Below, piece by piece: positions 33,301-40,904 of a stretch of DNA of 44,812 bases. The stretch is from Saprospiraceae bacterium (lineage in GTDB: Bacteria; Bacteroidota; Bacteroidia; Chitinophagales; Saprospiraceae): assembly GCA_020631405.1 (NCBI GenBank), contig JAHDHH010000007.1, positions 52,704 to 97,515 of the forward strand, written 5' to 3'. The notes beneath the pieces are model-generated. The model saw nothing but the letters and a program-made list of their open reading frames with translations, was not told the origin of the DNA and made no database searches. The position numbers and the translations under genes are program-made. Each line of letters begins with the position of its first letter. Position 1 is the first letter of the stretch.

Positions 33301-33735
33301 AAGAGAGATGATATGGACATTCGACTATCAGAGCCAATAGAAGACTTAGTCGTATTTGCTGATAAAAATCATTTGGTAAGCATACTCAATAACATTGTCA
33401 AGAATGCTATTCAAGCTATTCCAAACGACAGAAAAGGAGTTATAGAAATCGCATTGTACCAGGAAGATGATAATGCAATCATAAGAGTCACTGACAACGG
33501 TGTAGGAATCTCTGAAGATAAGAAGAAGAAAATCTTCACACCCAACTTCACCACTAAGTCATCAGGTAGTGGCCTAGGGCTGGCGATATCCGCGAATATG
33601 GTTGAAGCATTCAATGGTTCTCTCTACTTTGAAAGTAAGGAAGACGTCGGATCTCAGTTTTACATATCGATTCCACTCATGAAGCAGTTTTCTAGGAGGT
33701 CAGACAAAAACACGATTGGCTTAGATGAAGGCTAG
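30337..33735 (+). CDS. Large NtrY-like sensor histidine kinase
   Basis: A 1132-residue membrane sensor kinase. It has one N-terminal transmembrane helix (about 7-26), an outer domain to about 165, then a block of seven or more transmembrane helices (about 168-410). A second outer domain follows (about 415-600), with helices near 608-635 and 655-683, a third outer loop (about 686-810) and the last helix at about 812-832. A HAMP domain (about 833-885) and the kinase core follow: the phosphoacceptor is His908 in NVAHEIKNPLTPMKLS, then the N-box around residues 1018-1030 (NNIVKNAIQAI) and G-boxes (VTDNGVGIS, SSGSGLGLAISANMV). The start is TTG at 30337, because a stop lies nine bases upstream. No response regulator is adjacent, so its partner is unknown. 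Confidence 0.9.
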   Translation: MKQTSNYIIAGILLLIAFGTSTMLFYPKQIAEDNQLLELQLQQDERSLIKTINSISKIHQSDNLNLVEQSLAQLNSRLSFKYEQASGELITWHGNVSESDLIRSKGLPGGKSLTIGWNLGLDEVASITGLSGSYRSALSSEDIILHGNVRAHSLEYHKAKRKPWIQWIISALFFCSFCLCIKALSKSRHIASFIGIPLAYILYTTCNRLFFYQTSLYHDVSLELTQWTPSLVDLMMLTIALFAYYVKDLKLTNQESKFGLASHVISTIFLFVAVILSLHQFIDSPAININFNELSSLSLLEGLSLVCIVSWTLLIFLRTQLLVQATNTMSSLYKYSCYFSIAAVLMVVGAIYAHIQPIWVLPLFILVYLILSDLYYDIGAKNITWLILWLVVISGFLSILLFGFDYQKDLSQKQLLLSAYYHSFDQQAFGEIKALHETHNETLIAKIKTHPRLGVISAQDMIESTFGNNQDIVIDLIGTTQQQTNIYTSTGLVDIGIDDTQYRNIDKDWQFDPVNNQYIASSIFIKDLDTINHKVAYKKYISNDDLAIPITITRNGKLLRNDLKLTEDRILEIQSSETSSIVSERSIILKYQPYADTLLISEKPILSILKPITLFSFFFCLLTILIIVIMVMNSAMKFLPDFLPLQFTSETSLSTRIQIIIVGMVIFSFIAIASITSIYLQNQIAKNRDSEIQNRIVTVTNNMYWHLRDTDNADKAPYLLENIRPELETIHKSSIELFDTLGKNVKQGSEEFMPYLAYYYFKHYESSNAFTITSKTQESSYIPIIKNGKNPVMYASLNQSKHIDSELGVIDYLGTLLNVYVFLFLIAGAVALAIAKSITEPLETLATRMTQIKLNRKNNPVNWKADDEIGKLIKNYNVMINELEDSAKLIARTERDVAWKEMARNVAHEIKNPLTPMKLSIQYLERAVGQDPSQALPLVRRISNTLIEQIDNLAEIASAFSNFGKMPQASNEKVILNEVVETNHDLFRKRDDMDIRLSEPIEDLVVFADKNHLVSILNNIVKNAIQAIPNDRKGVIEIALYQEDDNAIIRVTDNGVGISEDKKKKIFTPNFTTKSSGSGLGLAISANMVEAFNGSLYFESKEDVGSQFYISIPLMKQFSRRSDKNTIGLDEG

Positions 33736-33765
33736 TATTAGATTTTGCTCTACATTTGTAAGGTT

Positions 33766-34458
33766 ATGCATAGCAACACGATACATCAAGTCATACTCTC
33801 GCTAATATTCACCCTACTCTGCCATATAGCTTCTGCCCAACTCAATATCAAAGCTGGCTTCACATCTCTCTATACTCCAGCTAGCAATCACAATGGAATC
33901 ATTGCAGAATTCAATACTCAAGAACAAGCTAGACTACAAAATCCAATGTCGGATCTTCATTTTTTGAATGGTCTCCAAGTAGGTGCAAGATATCAGTTCT
34001 CAAGCATGGCACTGGATTTCACTTGGGAGAATGTATTACGAAAGAGAACAGGAAATGGCGAAGACCCGAATACATTGACATTGTTCGAGAAAGAATACTT
34101 CTATAATATCAATGCTCTATCGATCAATATTGAATCCATAATTAATGAGAACATTGTCTTTGGACTAGGGATAGGTAGGCGTAACTTGAGAATTAGGCGA
34201 TATATTAATGGATCTAACGTCAGAATAGATCTTTTCAATGAACAGCAACAACAATACTTCATCCAAGCTAAGTTGATGTTTGTCTTGTCGCCAGATGCTT
34301 CTACTCCGATTGCCTTAGTACCATTTTACACTTACCCACTTAAACACCTTGGACTAGCAGAGTTCGAAGAAGATCTTGGCTTGAATAATGTTACTGACAC
34401 CAAAGAACGCTTTACTAGCTTTGGATTTTCAATTGTCTATTATTACGGGAATCGGTAA
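33766..34458 (+). CDS. Predicted outer-membrane beta-barrel protein
   Basis: A 230-residue exported protein from the ATG at 33766 (a TTG at 33745 would add seven residues ahead of the signal peptide). The signal peptide is about residues 1-24 (cleavage near HIASAQ). Alternating strands such as NIKAGFTSLYTP, FLNGLQVGARYQFSSMALDFTW, FYNINALSINIESII, NIVFGLGIGRRNLRIRRYI and FIQAKLMFVL suggest an outer-membrane barrel. It ends in SFGFSIVYYYGNR. It follows the kinase gene by 30 bases on the same strand, so it may be cotranscribed, and a bidirectional terminator lies behind it. The function is unknown. Confidence 0.72.
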   Translation: MHSNTIHQVILSLIFTLLCHIASAQLNIKAGFTSLYTPASNHNGIIAEFNTQEQARLQNPMSDLHFLNGLQVGARYQFSSMALDFTWENVLRKRTGNGEDPNTLTLFEKEYFYNINALSINIESIINENIVFGLGIGRRNLRIRRYINGSNVRIDLFNEQQQQYFIQAKLMFVLSPDASTPIALVPFYTYPLKHLGLAEFEEDLGLNNVTDTKERFTSFGFSIVYYYGNR

Positions 34459-34513
34459 TACTATGCTAAAAACCTTAACCAAGAATAATATTATCTAACC
34501 TCTAGAAAACAAC

Positions 34514-34540
34514 AAAGGGGAAGTTATCCACCTCCCCTTT
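34514..34540. terminator. Bidirectional hairpin terminator
   Basis: AAAGGGGA (34514-34521) pairs with TCCCCTTT (34533-34540), between the convergent barrel gene and sucA. Confidence 0.82.
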
Positions 34541-34568
34541 ATATTGATATTTACTTTTTTATTTTTAC

Positions 34569-37301
34569 TTACACCCCAAAGGCATCCTTCATCAATTGCT
34601 CTTGCTGAGCATCGTGGATTTTCTTAAAGCCGGTTGAAGGCGATGCTCCATATCCTCTGCTCACTACATCTATATCAGTATTTCTCCAGTATCTCAACAA
34701 ATACTGCCATGCTCCCATATTTCTATTCTCTTCTTGAACCCATACTGTAGGAACTTTGTAGCTCTTCATAGCCGCTTCTACTTGCTCTGCTGGATATGGA
34801 TAGAGTTGTTCTAATCTAGAAATAGCAACATGCTTCAGCTCTGGGTGATCATTTCTGTACTTGAGTAAGTCGTAATAAACCTTTCCTGTGCATAGGATAT
34901 GTCTCTTAGCATCTTTTGCGCTTACCTCTGTATCTACAATAAATTCTTGAAACTTCGTCTTACCGATAAAGTCCTCTCTTGGAGATACACAAAGTGGATG
35001 TCTAAGCATAGACTTAGGTGACATCACTACTAGTGGTTTTCTATAATCTCTCTTAACTTGCCTTCTTAGTGCATGGAAAATATTCGCTGAAGTCGTGATA
35101 TTCGCGACTGTCATATTGAAGTCAGCACACATCTGTAAGAATCTCTCCAACCTTGCACTAGAGTGCTCTGGACCTTGACCTTCATTACCATGTGGAAGCA
35201 GCATTACTAACCCACTCATCCTTTGCCACTTACTTTCTCCAGCACTGACAAATTGATCTACTACCGTTTGAGCACCATTATAAAAGTCTCCAAACTGAGC
35301 TTCCCACAGTACCAGAGTATCAGGGTTAGCTAGAGAATAGCCGTACTCAAACCCTAACACAGCAAATTCTGACAAGAGTGAGTTGAATATTCTAAACTTC
35401 CCTTGCTTGGCATCCATTCCATCCAGCCTATTGTACTGCTCGAATGTCTTAGCATCATTAAATATCGCATGTCTGTGTGAGAATGTCCCTCTCTTGACAT
35501 CCTGTCCACTCATCCTGACGTCGTTTCCTTCGAGTAAGATAGACGAGTATGCTGCTAATTCGGCCAATGCCCAATCTATAGTATTATTATCTAGGAATTT
35601 TTGTTTTCCTTTCTGCAACCTATCTACCTTAGACAGTGGGGTTAGGCCTTCTGGATACTTCTGTAAATGCTTGAATATCTTATCCAACTTTGTTTTTGCT
35701 ATCCCTGTTACTGGACTCTCCTTTGCATCCTTGACATCAGTAGTGAACTTTAGCTTTCTCCAAGCTTTTTCAGGTTGTTGGTACTCGTATTTAGTCGCTT
35801 TCTCTTTGACTTGGTTAAGCCTATCTTGCAACACTCCCCAAAACTCCTGTTCGAGTTTTTCGGAAAGATCCTTCTGGATATCTCCTCTTGAAGACAACTT
35901 ATTAATATAAGTCTCTCTCGGGTTTAAGTGCTTTCCAATGAGGTCATAAAGATATGGCTGGGTAAACTTAGGATCATCTCCTTCGTTGTGACCATGCTTT
36001 CTGTAGCATACCATGTCTATAAAGACATCATTGTTAAATTCTTGTCTGTACTGTGTCGCCAACTCTACAGCAAACACGACTGCTTCAGGATCATCACCAT
36101 TAACATGAAATACTGGAGCTTGTACTAGCGAGGCAACACCTGTACAGTAGTTGCTTGATCTAGCATCATCGAAGTCCGTTGTAAATCCAATTTGATTATT
36201 GATGACAAAGTGCATAGTTCCACCAGTATAATAGCCTTCTAGTTGGCTCATCTGAACTACCTCATACACTATCCCCTGCCCAGCTATAGCTGCATCTCCA
36301 TGGATGAGTATTGGCAATATTTTATCATAGTCGCTTCCGTAAAGGATATCAGCTTTCGCTCTAGAGAACCCCTCAACTACTGGATTAACTGCCTCTAGGT
36401 GTGATGGATTTGGTGCTAACTTGAGCTGTACTGTTTTGCCTGCCCCAGTCTTCACTTGCGATTCGAATCCAAGGTGGTACTTCACATCTCCGTCTCCAAA
36501 ACTTTGCTCTGGCACGGCTGTACCTTCAAATTCAGAAAATATCTGCTCATAGGTCTTTCCCATGACATTGGCTAGGACATTGAGTCTACCTCGATGTGCC
36601 ATTCCTATGATGATCTCTTCGACTCCTAGTCCCGAAGCCTGCTCTATGATTGCATCAAGGGCTGGGATAGTACTCTCCCCTCCTTCTAAACTAAATCTCT
36701 TCTGTCCTATATACTTAGTATGAAGAAACTTCTCAAAGATGGATGCACCATTGAGCTTCTCCAGAATTCTTTTCTTCTTAGCGATATCCAGACCATAACC
36801 TCCTGCAAGAGCCCTTTCTTCTATCTTTGCTCTCAACCACCTTCTCTTTTCTCGAGATTCTATGTGAGCATATTCGAAGCCGATATTGCCACAGTAGATT
36901 TTAGTCAATTTTTCAATTATTGATTCAAGACTTCCATTCTCCAATCCAATCTCTTTGCCTGCTAGAAACTGAGTCTTAAGATCAGCCTCTGTCAACCCAA
37001 AATCAGCAAGGTCAAGACTAGGCTTTCTATCCTTTCTCTTTCTTACTGGATTGGTAGTTGAGAGTAAGTGACCCCTCCTTCTGAATCCATTGATGATTCC
37101 CATCACACCGAATTCTTTGACATTACCAACACTCTCACTTAGACTGCCATTAGCTGCGTGCCCATTGCCTGTATTGAATTCAAAACCTTCGAAAAAGAGT
37201 CTCCAATTAGTGTCAACTGATTCTGGGTCATTGACGTATTGGGTATATATTGAATCGATATATGCTGGTTCAGCATTGAAAATATAGGATAGATTATTCA
37301 T
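34569..37301 (-). CDS. sucA: 2-oxoglutarate dehydrogenase E1 component
   Basis: The thiamine-diphosphate-dependent decarboxylase of the 2-oxoglutarate dehydrogenase complex, which converts 2-oxoglutarate to succinyl-CoA in the citric acid cycle. At 910 residues it has the usual length. The N-terminal E2-interacting segment opens with YIDSIYTQYVNDPESVDTNWR (residues about 14-34, in pieces). The active-site motifs follow: HRGRLNVLANV (about 236), ILIHGDAAIAGQGIVYEV (about 335), QIGFTTDFDDARSSNYC (about 370), YRKHGHNEGDDPKFTQP (about 430) and LPHGNEGQGPEHSSARLERF (about 700). No sucB or lpd is adjacent; the partner subunits must be elsewhere. A -7 box lies 54 bases upstream. Confidence 0.97.
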   Translation of the reverse strand: MNNLSYIFNAEPAYIDSIYTQYVNDPESVDTNWRLFFEGFEFNTGNGHAANGSLSESVGNVKEFGVMGIINGFRRRGHLLSTTNPVRKRKDRKPSLDLADFGLTEADLKTQFLAGKEIGLENGSLESIIEKLTKIYCGNIGFEYAHIESREKRRWLRAKIEERALAGGYGLDIAKKKRILEKLNGASIFEKFLHTKYIGQKRFSLEGGESTIPALDAIIEQASGLGVEEIIIGMAHRGRLNVLANVMGKTYEQIFSEFEGTAVPEQSFGDGDVKYHLGFESQVKTGAGKTVQLKLAPNPSHLEAVNPVVEGFSRAKADILYGSDYDKILPILIHGDAAIAGQGIVYEVVQMSQLEGYYTGGTMHFVINNQIGFTTDFDDARSSNYCTGVASLVQAPVFHVNGDDPEAVVFAVELATQYRQEFNNDVFIDMVCYRKHGHNEGDDPKFTQPYLYDLIGKHLNPRETYINKLSSRGDIQKDLSEKLEQEFWGVLQDRLNQVKEKATKYEYQQPEKAWRKLKFTTDVKDAKESPVTGIAKTKLDKIFKHLQKYPEGLTPLSKVDRLQKGKQKFLDNNTIDWALAELAAYSSILLEGNDVRMSGQDVKRGTFSHRHAIFNDAKTFEQYNRLDGMDAKQGKFRIFNSLLSEFAVLGFEYGYSLANPDTLVLWEAQFGDFYNGAQTVVDQFVSAGESKWQRMSGLVMLLPHGNEGQGPEHSSARLERFLQMCADFNMTVANITTSANIFHALRRQVKRDYRKPLVVMSPKSMLRHPLCVSPREDFIGKTKFQEFIVDTEVSAKDAKRHILCTGKVYYDLLKYRNDHPELKHVAISRLEQLYPYPAEQVEAAMKSYKVPTVWVQEENRNMGAWQYLLRYWRNTDIDVVSRGYGASPSTGFKKIHDAQQEQLMKDAFGV

Positions 37302-37354
37302 AGATAAAAAGAGTATGTTCTTTTCTAAATTTCGGGATTCTATTAAAACAATGA

Positions 37355-37362
37355 CAAATGTA
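37355..37362 (-). promoter_or_regulatory. -7 box of sucA
   Basis: Read leftward this is TACATTTG, a match to TAnnTTTG, 53 bases before the sucA start codon. The -33 box is not clear. Confidence 0.5.
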
Positions 37363-37509
37363 TAACTTCACCAATTCGTATACATGCACTTTGAGTAGAA
37401 AAGTGAATGTTTAACCTTATATTTTTAGAATATTATTGGTTTTTGATAAAAATCTTAGTCTAATGTACATTTATAGCCACTTAATAAGTGTTTATACTGA
37501 AATTTAATT

Positions 37510-37517
37510 TACTTTTG
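37510..37517 (+). promoter_or_regulatory. -7 box of rpsT
   Basis: TACTTTTG matches TAnnTTTG and lies 24 bases before the rpsT start. No TTG is seen at the usual spacing upstream; GTGTTT at 37488-37493 is the nearest candidate. Confidence 0.5.
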
Positions 37518-37541
37518 CACTCCAAATAAAATAATAGAAAA

Positions 37542-37796
37542 ATGGCACATCACGCTTCTGCAAAAAAGAGAATCAGACAAGATGCTAAGAAAAGAATTCA
37601 GAACAGGTACTACAAAAAAAGTGCTAGAACTGCAATTAACAAGCTGAGAGAAATGGAAGATGGAAAGGAAGCTGCTGAGTTTTATCCAAAAGTTGTAAGC
37701 ATGATTGATAAGCTTGCAAAGAAGAATGTTTGGCATAAGAACAAAGCATCTAACTTAAAGAGTAGCTTATCTGCACACGTAAAAAGACTTGGCTAA
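37542..37796 (+). CDS. rpsT: Ribosomal protein S20
   Basis: A component of the small ribosomal subunit that binds 16S rRNA. It has 84 residues, the usual size, and the typical basic helical make-up: MAHHASAKKRIRQDAKKRIQ at the start, then RYYKKSARTAINKLR, and a C-terminal NVWHKNKASNLKSSLSAHVK. The His-rich start differs slightly from the more common MANHKSAKKR but preserves the pattern. It is a single-gene unit with a -7 box upstream and a strong hairpin terminator behind. Confidence 0.97.
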   Translation: MAHHASAKKRIRQDAKKRIQNRYYKKSARTAINKLREMEDGKEAAEFYPKVVSMIDKLAKKNVWHKNKASNLKSSLSAHVKRLG

Positions 37797-37823
37797 GAAG
37801 TAAAGTCTTCTGAACGATAAAAT

Positions 37824-37863
37824 AAAAAAGCGACATTTGATTTATTCAGATGTCGCTTTTTTT
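37824..37863. terminator. Bidirectional hairpin terminator
   Basis: AAAAGCGACAT (37826-37836) pairs with ATGTCGCTTTT (37850-37860), extended by A and T runs on the outside. It lies between rpsT and the convergent DUF3276 gene. Confidence 0.93.
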
Positions 37864-37893
37864 ATTGGATATTTTCTTAAGTTTTATACTGTT

Positions 37894-38292
37894 TTACCAA
37901 GCCATCTCATCACCACCTTCTGGTGACTTCTTCTCTGCATCACCTGTGCTTGTCTCTCCACCTTCACCTGACTCTTCTAGCTCCTTTTGCTGTGCCTCCC
38001 ACTCTGCTTGTCTCTTTTCGTATAGGTCATACTCAAAGTCCGGCATAAGCTCAGTCTTGACATGGTCTATAGCTTCTCCTAAGCTCGATTGAAATCTGTT
38101 AAAGTCTTCTTTGTACAAAAAGATCTTGTGTCTTTCGTAGCCATCATCGTTAAACTTCTTAGTGCTTTCAGTAAGAGTTATGTAATAATCTCCTCCCTTA
38201 GTCTGCCTAACATCGAAAAAATAAGTTCTTCTCTTCCCAGCCCTTACTTTAGATGAATATACGCTTTCAAATCTGCTGTTGTCTTCGTTCAC
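37894..38292 (-). CDS. DUF3276 (PUR-alpha-like) nucleic-acid-binding protein
   Basis: A 132-residue cytoplasmic protein of the DUF3276 family, related to PUR-alpha single-stranded DNA/RNA-binding proteins and widespread in Bacteroidota. The fold region is residues about 6-85: ESVYSSKVRAGKRRTYFFDV, then GGDYYITLTESTKKFNDDGYE and RHKIFLYKEDFNRFQSSLGEA. The tail is acidic, low complexity and likely disordered (rich in Glu, Gly, Ser and Lys), ending in EMAW. The start is GTG at 38292, since there is a stop just upstream and no ATG before the conserved part. The biological role is unknown. Confidence 0.9.
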   Translation of the reverse strand: MNEDNSRFESVYSSKVRAGKRRTYFFDVRQTKGGDYYITLTESTKKFNDDGYERHKIFLYKEDFNRFQSSLGEAIDHVKTELMPDFEYDLYEKRQAEWEAQQKELEESGEGGETSTGDAEKKSPEGGDEMAW

Positions 38293-38413
38293 TGCTCTGA
38301 ATTAAATTGATTAATATTTAGCTAAACTAATAATTTTTTATAAAGGCAAACGGTTTTAACACATTTTAGAATCAACATTTTGTTGAAAACATAAGTACGC
38401 CAAGCGCAAAGAC

Positions 38414-40168
38414 CTATTGATTCTCAACCATTGAAGAGTAGAAGCTACCCTTCGCTAGCAAGGATTCAGGACTTCCTTGCTCTACGATTTTACCATCTTC
38501 CAGTATGATGATTTGATCAAACTGTATATAATGAAGTATCCTGTGGGTAACTATTATGGAAGTCTTACCCTGAAGATTATCGCTGAGGTATTCCAAAATA
38601 TTTTTCTCTGTCTGAGTATCTACTGCTGAGAGACTATCATCTAATACGATAATCTGCGGTTGCTTGAGCAAGGCTCTTGAGATTGAAATTCTCTGCTTCT
38701 GACCACCAGAAAGTGTAACACCTCTCTCTCCTACTATTGTATCATAACCTTCAGCAAACTGCAAGATGTCTTCATGCACATCACTTGCCTTAGCTAGTGC
38801 TTCTACCTCACTTCTGCTGGCTTCATTGACTCCAAAGGCTATATTGTTGTGAATGTCATCTGAAAACAAGAATACATCCTGGGTGACATACCCTATTTGC
38901 TGCCTTAGTTCATTGATATTAAGAGATTGTATAGGCTTACCATCGATACGGATAACTCCTGAAGTGACGTCATACATTCTAGTGAGCAATTCACAGATCG
39001 TACTCTTACCAGAAGCCGTCTTACCCATAATAGCTAACTTTTGACCAGGCTCTATGACAAAGCTCACCTTATCAAGAGCCTTCACTCCAGTATCTGGATA
39101 GACAAATGAGACTTGATCAAACTCAATCCTGCCTGCTATATCGAATGACTCGTTAGACTGGTTTATAATACCAACCTCCGTATCAAGGATTTCATTAATC
39201 CTTTGTTGAGAAGCGTCAGCCTGCTGAATAATCGAGGCAATCCAACCAATGGAAGTAAATGGCCATGTCAAATAATTGACATAAATCACGAACTCAGCAA
39301 TCGTACCTGGAGAGATCGTGCCATCCTCTACCAATGTACCACTGATATAGATAGTCAATAATGTGCTGAGGGAAATAATCAAGATCATTAGCGGAAAGAA
39401 AAAGGCATTGACCTTTGCTAAGTCCATAGACTTAGTCTTGAACACCTCCGACTCTTCATTGAAAAATGCTCTAAACCTAGACTCCGAACTAGATGACTTC
39501 ACTACTCTTATACCTGAATACACCTCTTGCGCATTAGCTGTAAGGGTGGACAACTGTTTCTGGATGAGCTCACTCTTCTTGTGTATCAAACTACTCACAT
39601 AATAGATAGATAGAGACAAAAACGGCAAAGGCACCAAGGTGTAAAAGGTTAACTTGACATTGACCTGAAGCATGGCATAGATCACCAACACACAAAGGCC
39701 GACTAGGTTAATCCCATATAACAAGGCTGGCCCTAGATACATCCTGACCTTGCTGACATCTTCTGCCACTCTTGACATCAAATCTCCAGTCTTATTCTTT
39801 TTGAAGAAAGCAGTATCTAGCTGTTCGTACTTGGTAAAGATGTCCTTTCTCAAATCATACTCTATCAATCTTGACATCACGATGATAGTCTGCCTCATGA
39901 AGTACATGAATACTCCCATAATTACAGCAGCACCAATCACATACAGGGCATACTTCATCACCTCATCTCCAAACAACTCGGAAAAATCTCCTCTAACACC
40001 ATCTTCACTTGCTTCTTCAACTTTCTCGAAAATATAATTAAGCGCTTCTCGGATTGTCTGAGGTATCTTAATTTTAAAATAATTGGACAACAACACGAAC
40101 ACGACTCCAAATAGCAGGTGCCATTTGTATCTGAGAAAGTACTTGTTTAATCGAAATAAATTTTTCAA
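38414..40168 (-). CDS. ABC exporter, fused permease and ATPase (MsbA/MdlB-like)
   Basis: A 584-residue half-transporter that works as a dimer in the inner membrane. Six transmembrane helices fall within about residues 15-310 (for example WHLLFGVVFVLLSNYF, YALYVIGAAVIMGVFMYFM). The ATPase domain (about 340-580) has Walker A IMGKTASGKSTI (about 380), Q-loop IGYVTQDVFLFSDD, signature LSGGQKQRISISRALL (about 483), Walker B IIVLDDSLSAVD and H-loop IIVTHR. The start is TTG at 40168, since a stop lies just upstream. The substrate is unknown; lipid, peptide or drug are all possible. It is expressed from its own promoter, divergent from the CpcT-like gene. Confidence 0.94.
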   Translation of the reverse strand: MKNLFRLNKYFLRYKWHLLFGVVFVLLSNYFKIKIPQTIREALNYIFEKVEEASEDGVRGDFSELFGDEVMKYALYVIGAAVIMGVFMYFMRQTIIVMSRLIEYDLRKDIFTKYEQLDTAFFKKNKTGDLMSRVAEDVSKVRMYLGPALLYGINLVGLCVLVIYAMLQVNVKLTFYTLVPLPFLSLSIYYVSSLIHKKSELIQKQLSTLTANAQEVYSGIRVVKSSSSESRFRAFFNEESEVFKTKSMDLAKVNAFFFPLMILIISLSTLLTIYISGTLVEDGTISPGTIAEFVIYVNYLTWPFTSIGWIASIIQQADASQQRINEILDTEVGIINQSNESFDIAGRIEFDQVSFVYPDTGVKALDKVSFVIEPGQKLAIMGKTASGKSTICELLTRMYDVTSGVIRIDGKPIQSLNINELRQQIGYVTQDVFLFSDDIHNNIAFGVNEASRSEVEALAKASDVHEDILQFAEGYDTIVGERGVTLSGGQKQRISISRALLKQPQIIVLDDSLSAVDTQTEKNILEYLSDNLQGKTSIIVTHRILHYIQFDQIIILEDGKIVEQGSPESLLAKGSFYSSMVENQ

Positions 40169-40217
40169 ATAAGGTTAACTTGGTGGTTATTCTAACACAT
40201 TGTGATTGATGAAGTTG

Positions 40218-40247
40218 CGAAAGTAATTGATTAATGTCCAACCTCAA
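40218..40247 (-). promoter_or_regulatory. Promoter of the ABC exporter gene
   Basis: Read leftward: TTG (40247-40245), 19 bases, then TACTTTCG (40225-40218), one mismatch from TAnnTTTG. It lies 50 bases before the start codon. Confidence 0.5.
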
Positions 40248-40270
40248 TCACTTGCAACCATTAAATCCCT

Positions 40271-40822
40271 ATGAAATATTATTTACCTATTCTAATAATC
40301 TTATTGTTCTGCTCAAGCTGCAACACCCCCCGATCTTTGCAGGTCAATGAGAGTGACCCAATAGAAAGATTAGAAGCCATGATAATTGGTTCATATACTA
40401 GCGAAGCACAATCTTTAGCGGATTCTACCTACTTTAATATTTCATTGCAAATGTATCCGATATGGCAGGATAGGCCAGAAGCAAAATATCTCTATGTTGA
40501 ACAAGCTGTAACTGCCAACCCAGACAAGCCATACAGACAGAGGGTCTATAAAATCGAACGAGTAGATGCCAAGACTATTGGAAGCAAGGTATATACCTTA
40601 GATGAACCAGACCAATATATCGGCAAGTGGAAAACACCAGAATACTTTGATGACCTCGATCCTTCTATCTTGTCTGAGAGAAAGGGTTGCACTGTATTCC
40701 TAGTGGAGCAAGCGGATGGCACCTACACAGGAAGCACCAATGCCAAGGACTGTAAGTCAACACTTAGAGGGGCAAGTTATGGCACTTCTGTCGTCACTAT
40801 CTACCCTGACAAGATTGTTTAG
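40271..40822 (+). CDS. CpcT/CpeT-like lipoprotein, reading frame ends early
   Basis: A 183-residue product as read, with a lipoprotein signal (FCSSC, Cys17). The body matches the CpcT/CpeT family, known in cyanobacteria for attaching bilins to phycobiliproteins but also found in non-photosynthetic bacteria, where its role is unclear. Landmarks: YFNISLQMYPIWQDRPEAKY with LYVEQAV, then PYRQRVYKIE, GCTVFLVEQADGTYTGSTN and the closing STLRGASYGTSVVTIYPD. The frame stops at GTT-TAG (40817-40822), about 25 residues before the usual family end. The missing tail is present in the next frame (see the next entry). No bilin genes are seen here, so bilin attachment is not supported. Confidence 0.82.
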   Translation: MKYYLPILIILLFCSSCNTPRSLQVNESDPIERLEAMIIGSYTSEAQSLADSTYFNISLQMYPIWQDRPEAKYLYVEQAVTANPDKPYRQRVYKIERVDAKTIGSKVYTLDEPDQYIGKWKTPEYFDDLDPSILSERKGCTVFLVEQADGTYTGSTNAKDCKSTLRGASYGTSVVTIYPDKIV

Positions 40823-40904
40823 CTGGGACCAAGGATTTGACTTATTGGACCAACAAGTATGGGGAGCAGTCGAAGGAGGATATATCTTTGATAAATTAAA
40901 GTAG
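40821..40904 (+). pseudogene. Out-of-frame C-terminal tail of the CpcT/CpeT-like gene
   Basis: In the +1 frame, directly after the early stop, the DNA encodes SWDQGFDLLDQQVWGAVEGG and then YIFDKLK, before a TAG at 40902-40904. This is the conserved C-terminal end of the CpcT/CpeT family (SWDRGFD, then QVWGA and GGYxF). Joining both parts needs one base removed from the T run at 40818-40820. It may be a true frameshift mutation, a +1 programmed frameshift at GTT-TAG-C, or an assembly error. The tail overlaps the end of the convergent alaS gene by nine bases. Confidence 0.85.

Noticed and set aside
35383..35910. A 175-residue reading frame on the + strand inside sucA
   Set aside because: It is the opposite-strand shadow of a highly conserved 2-oxoglutarate dehydrogenase gene and has no family features or start context.
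40271..40822. Bilin lyase function for the CpcT/CpeT-like protein
   Set aside because: Nothing in the window suggests phycobiliproteins or bilin synthesis, and the protein has a lipoprotein signal, so the cyanobacterial role should not be carried over.
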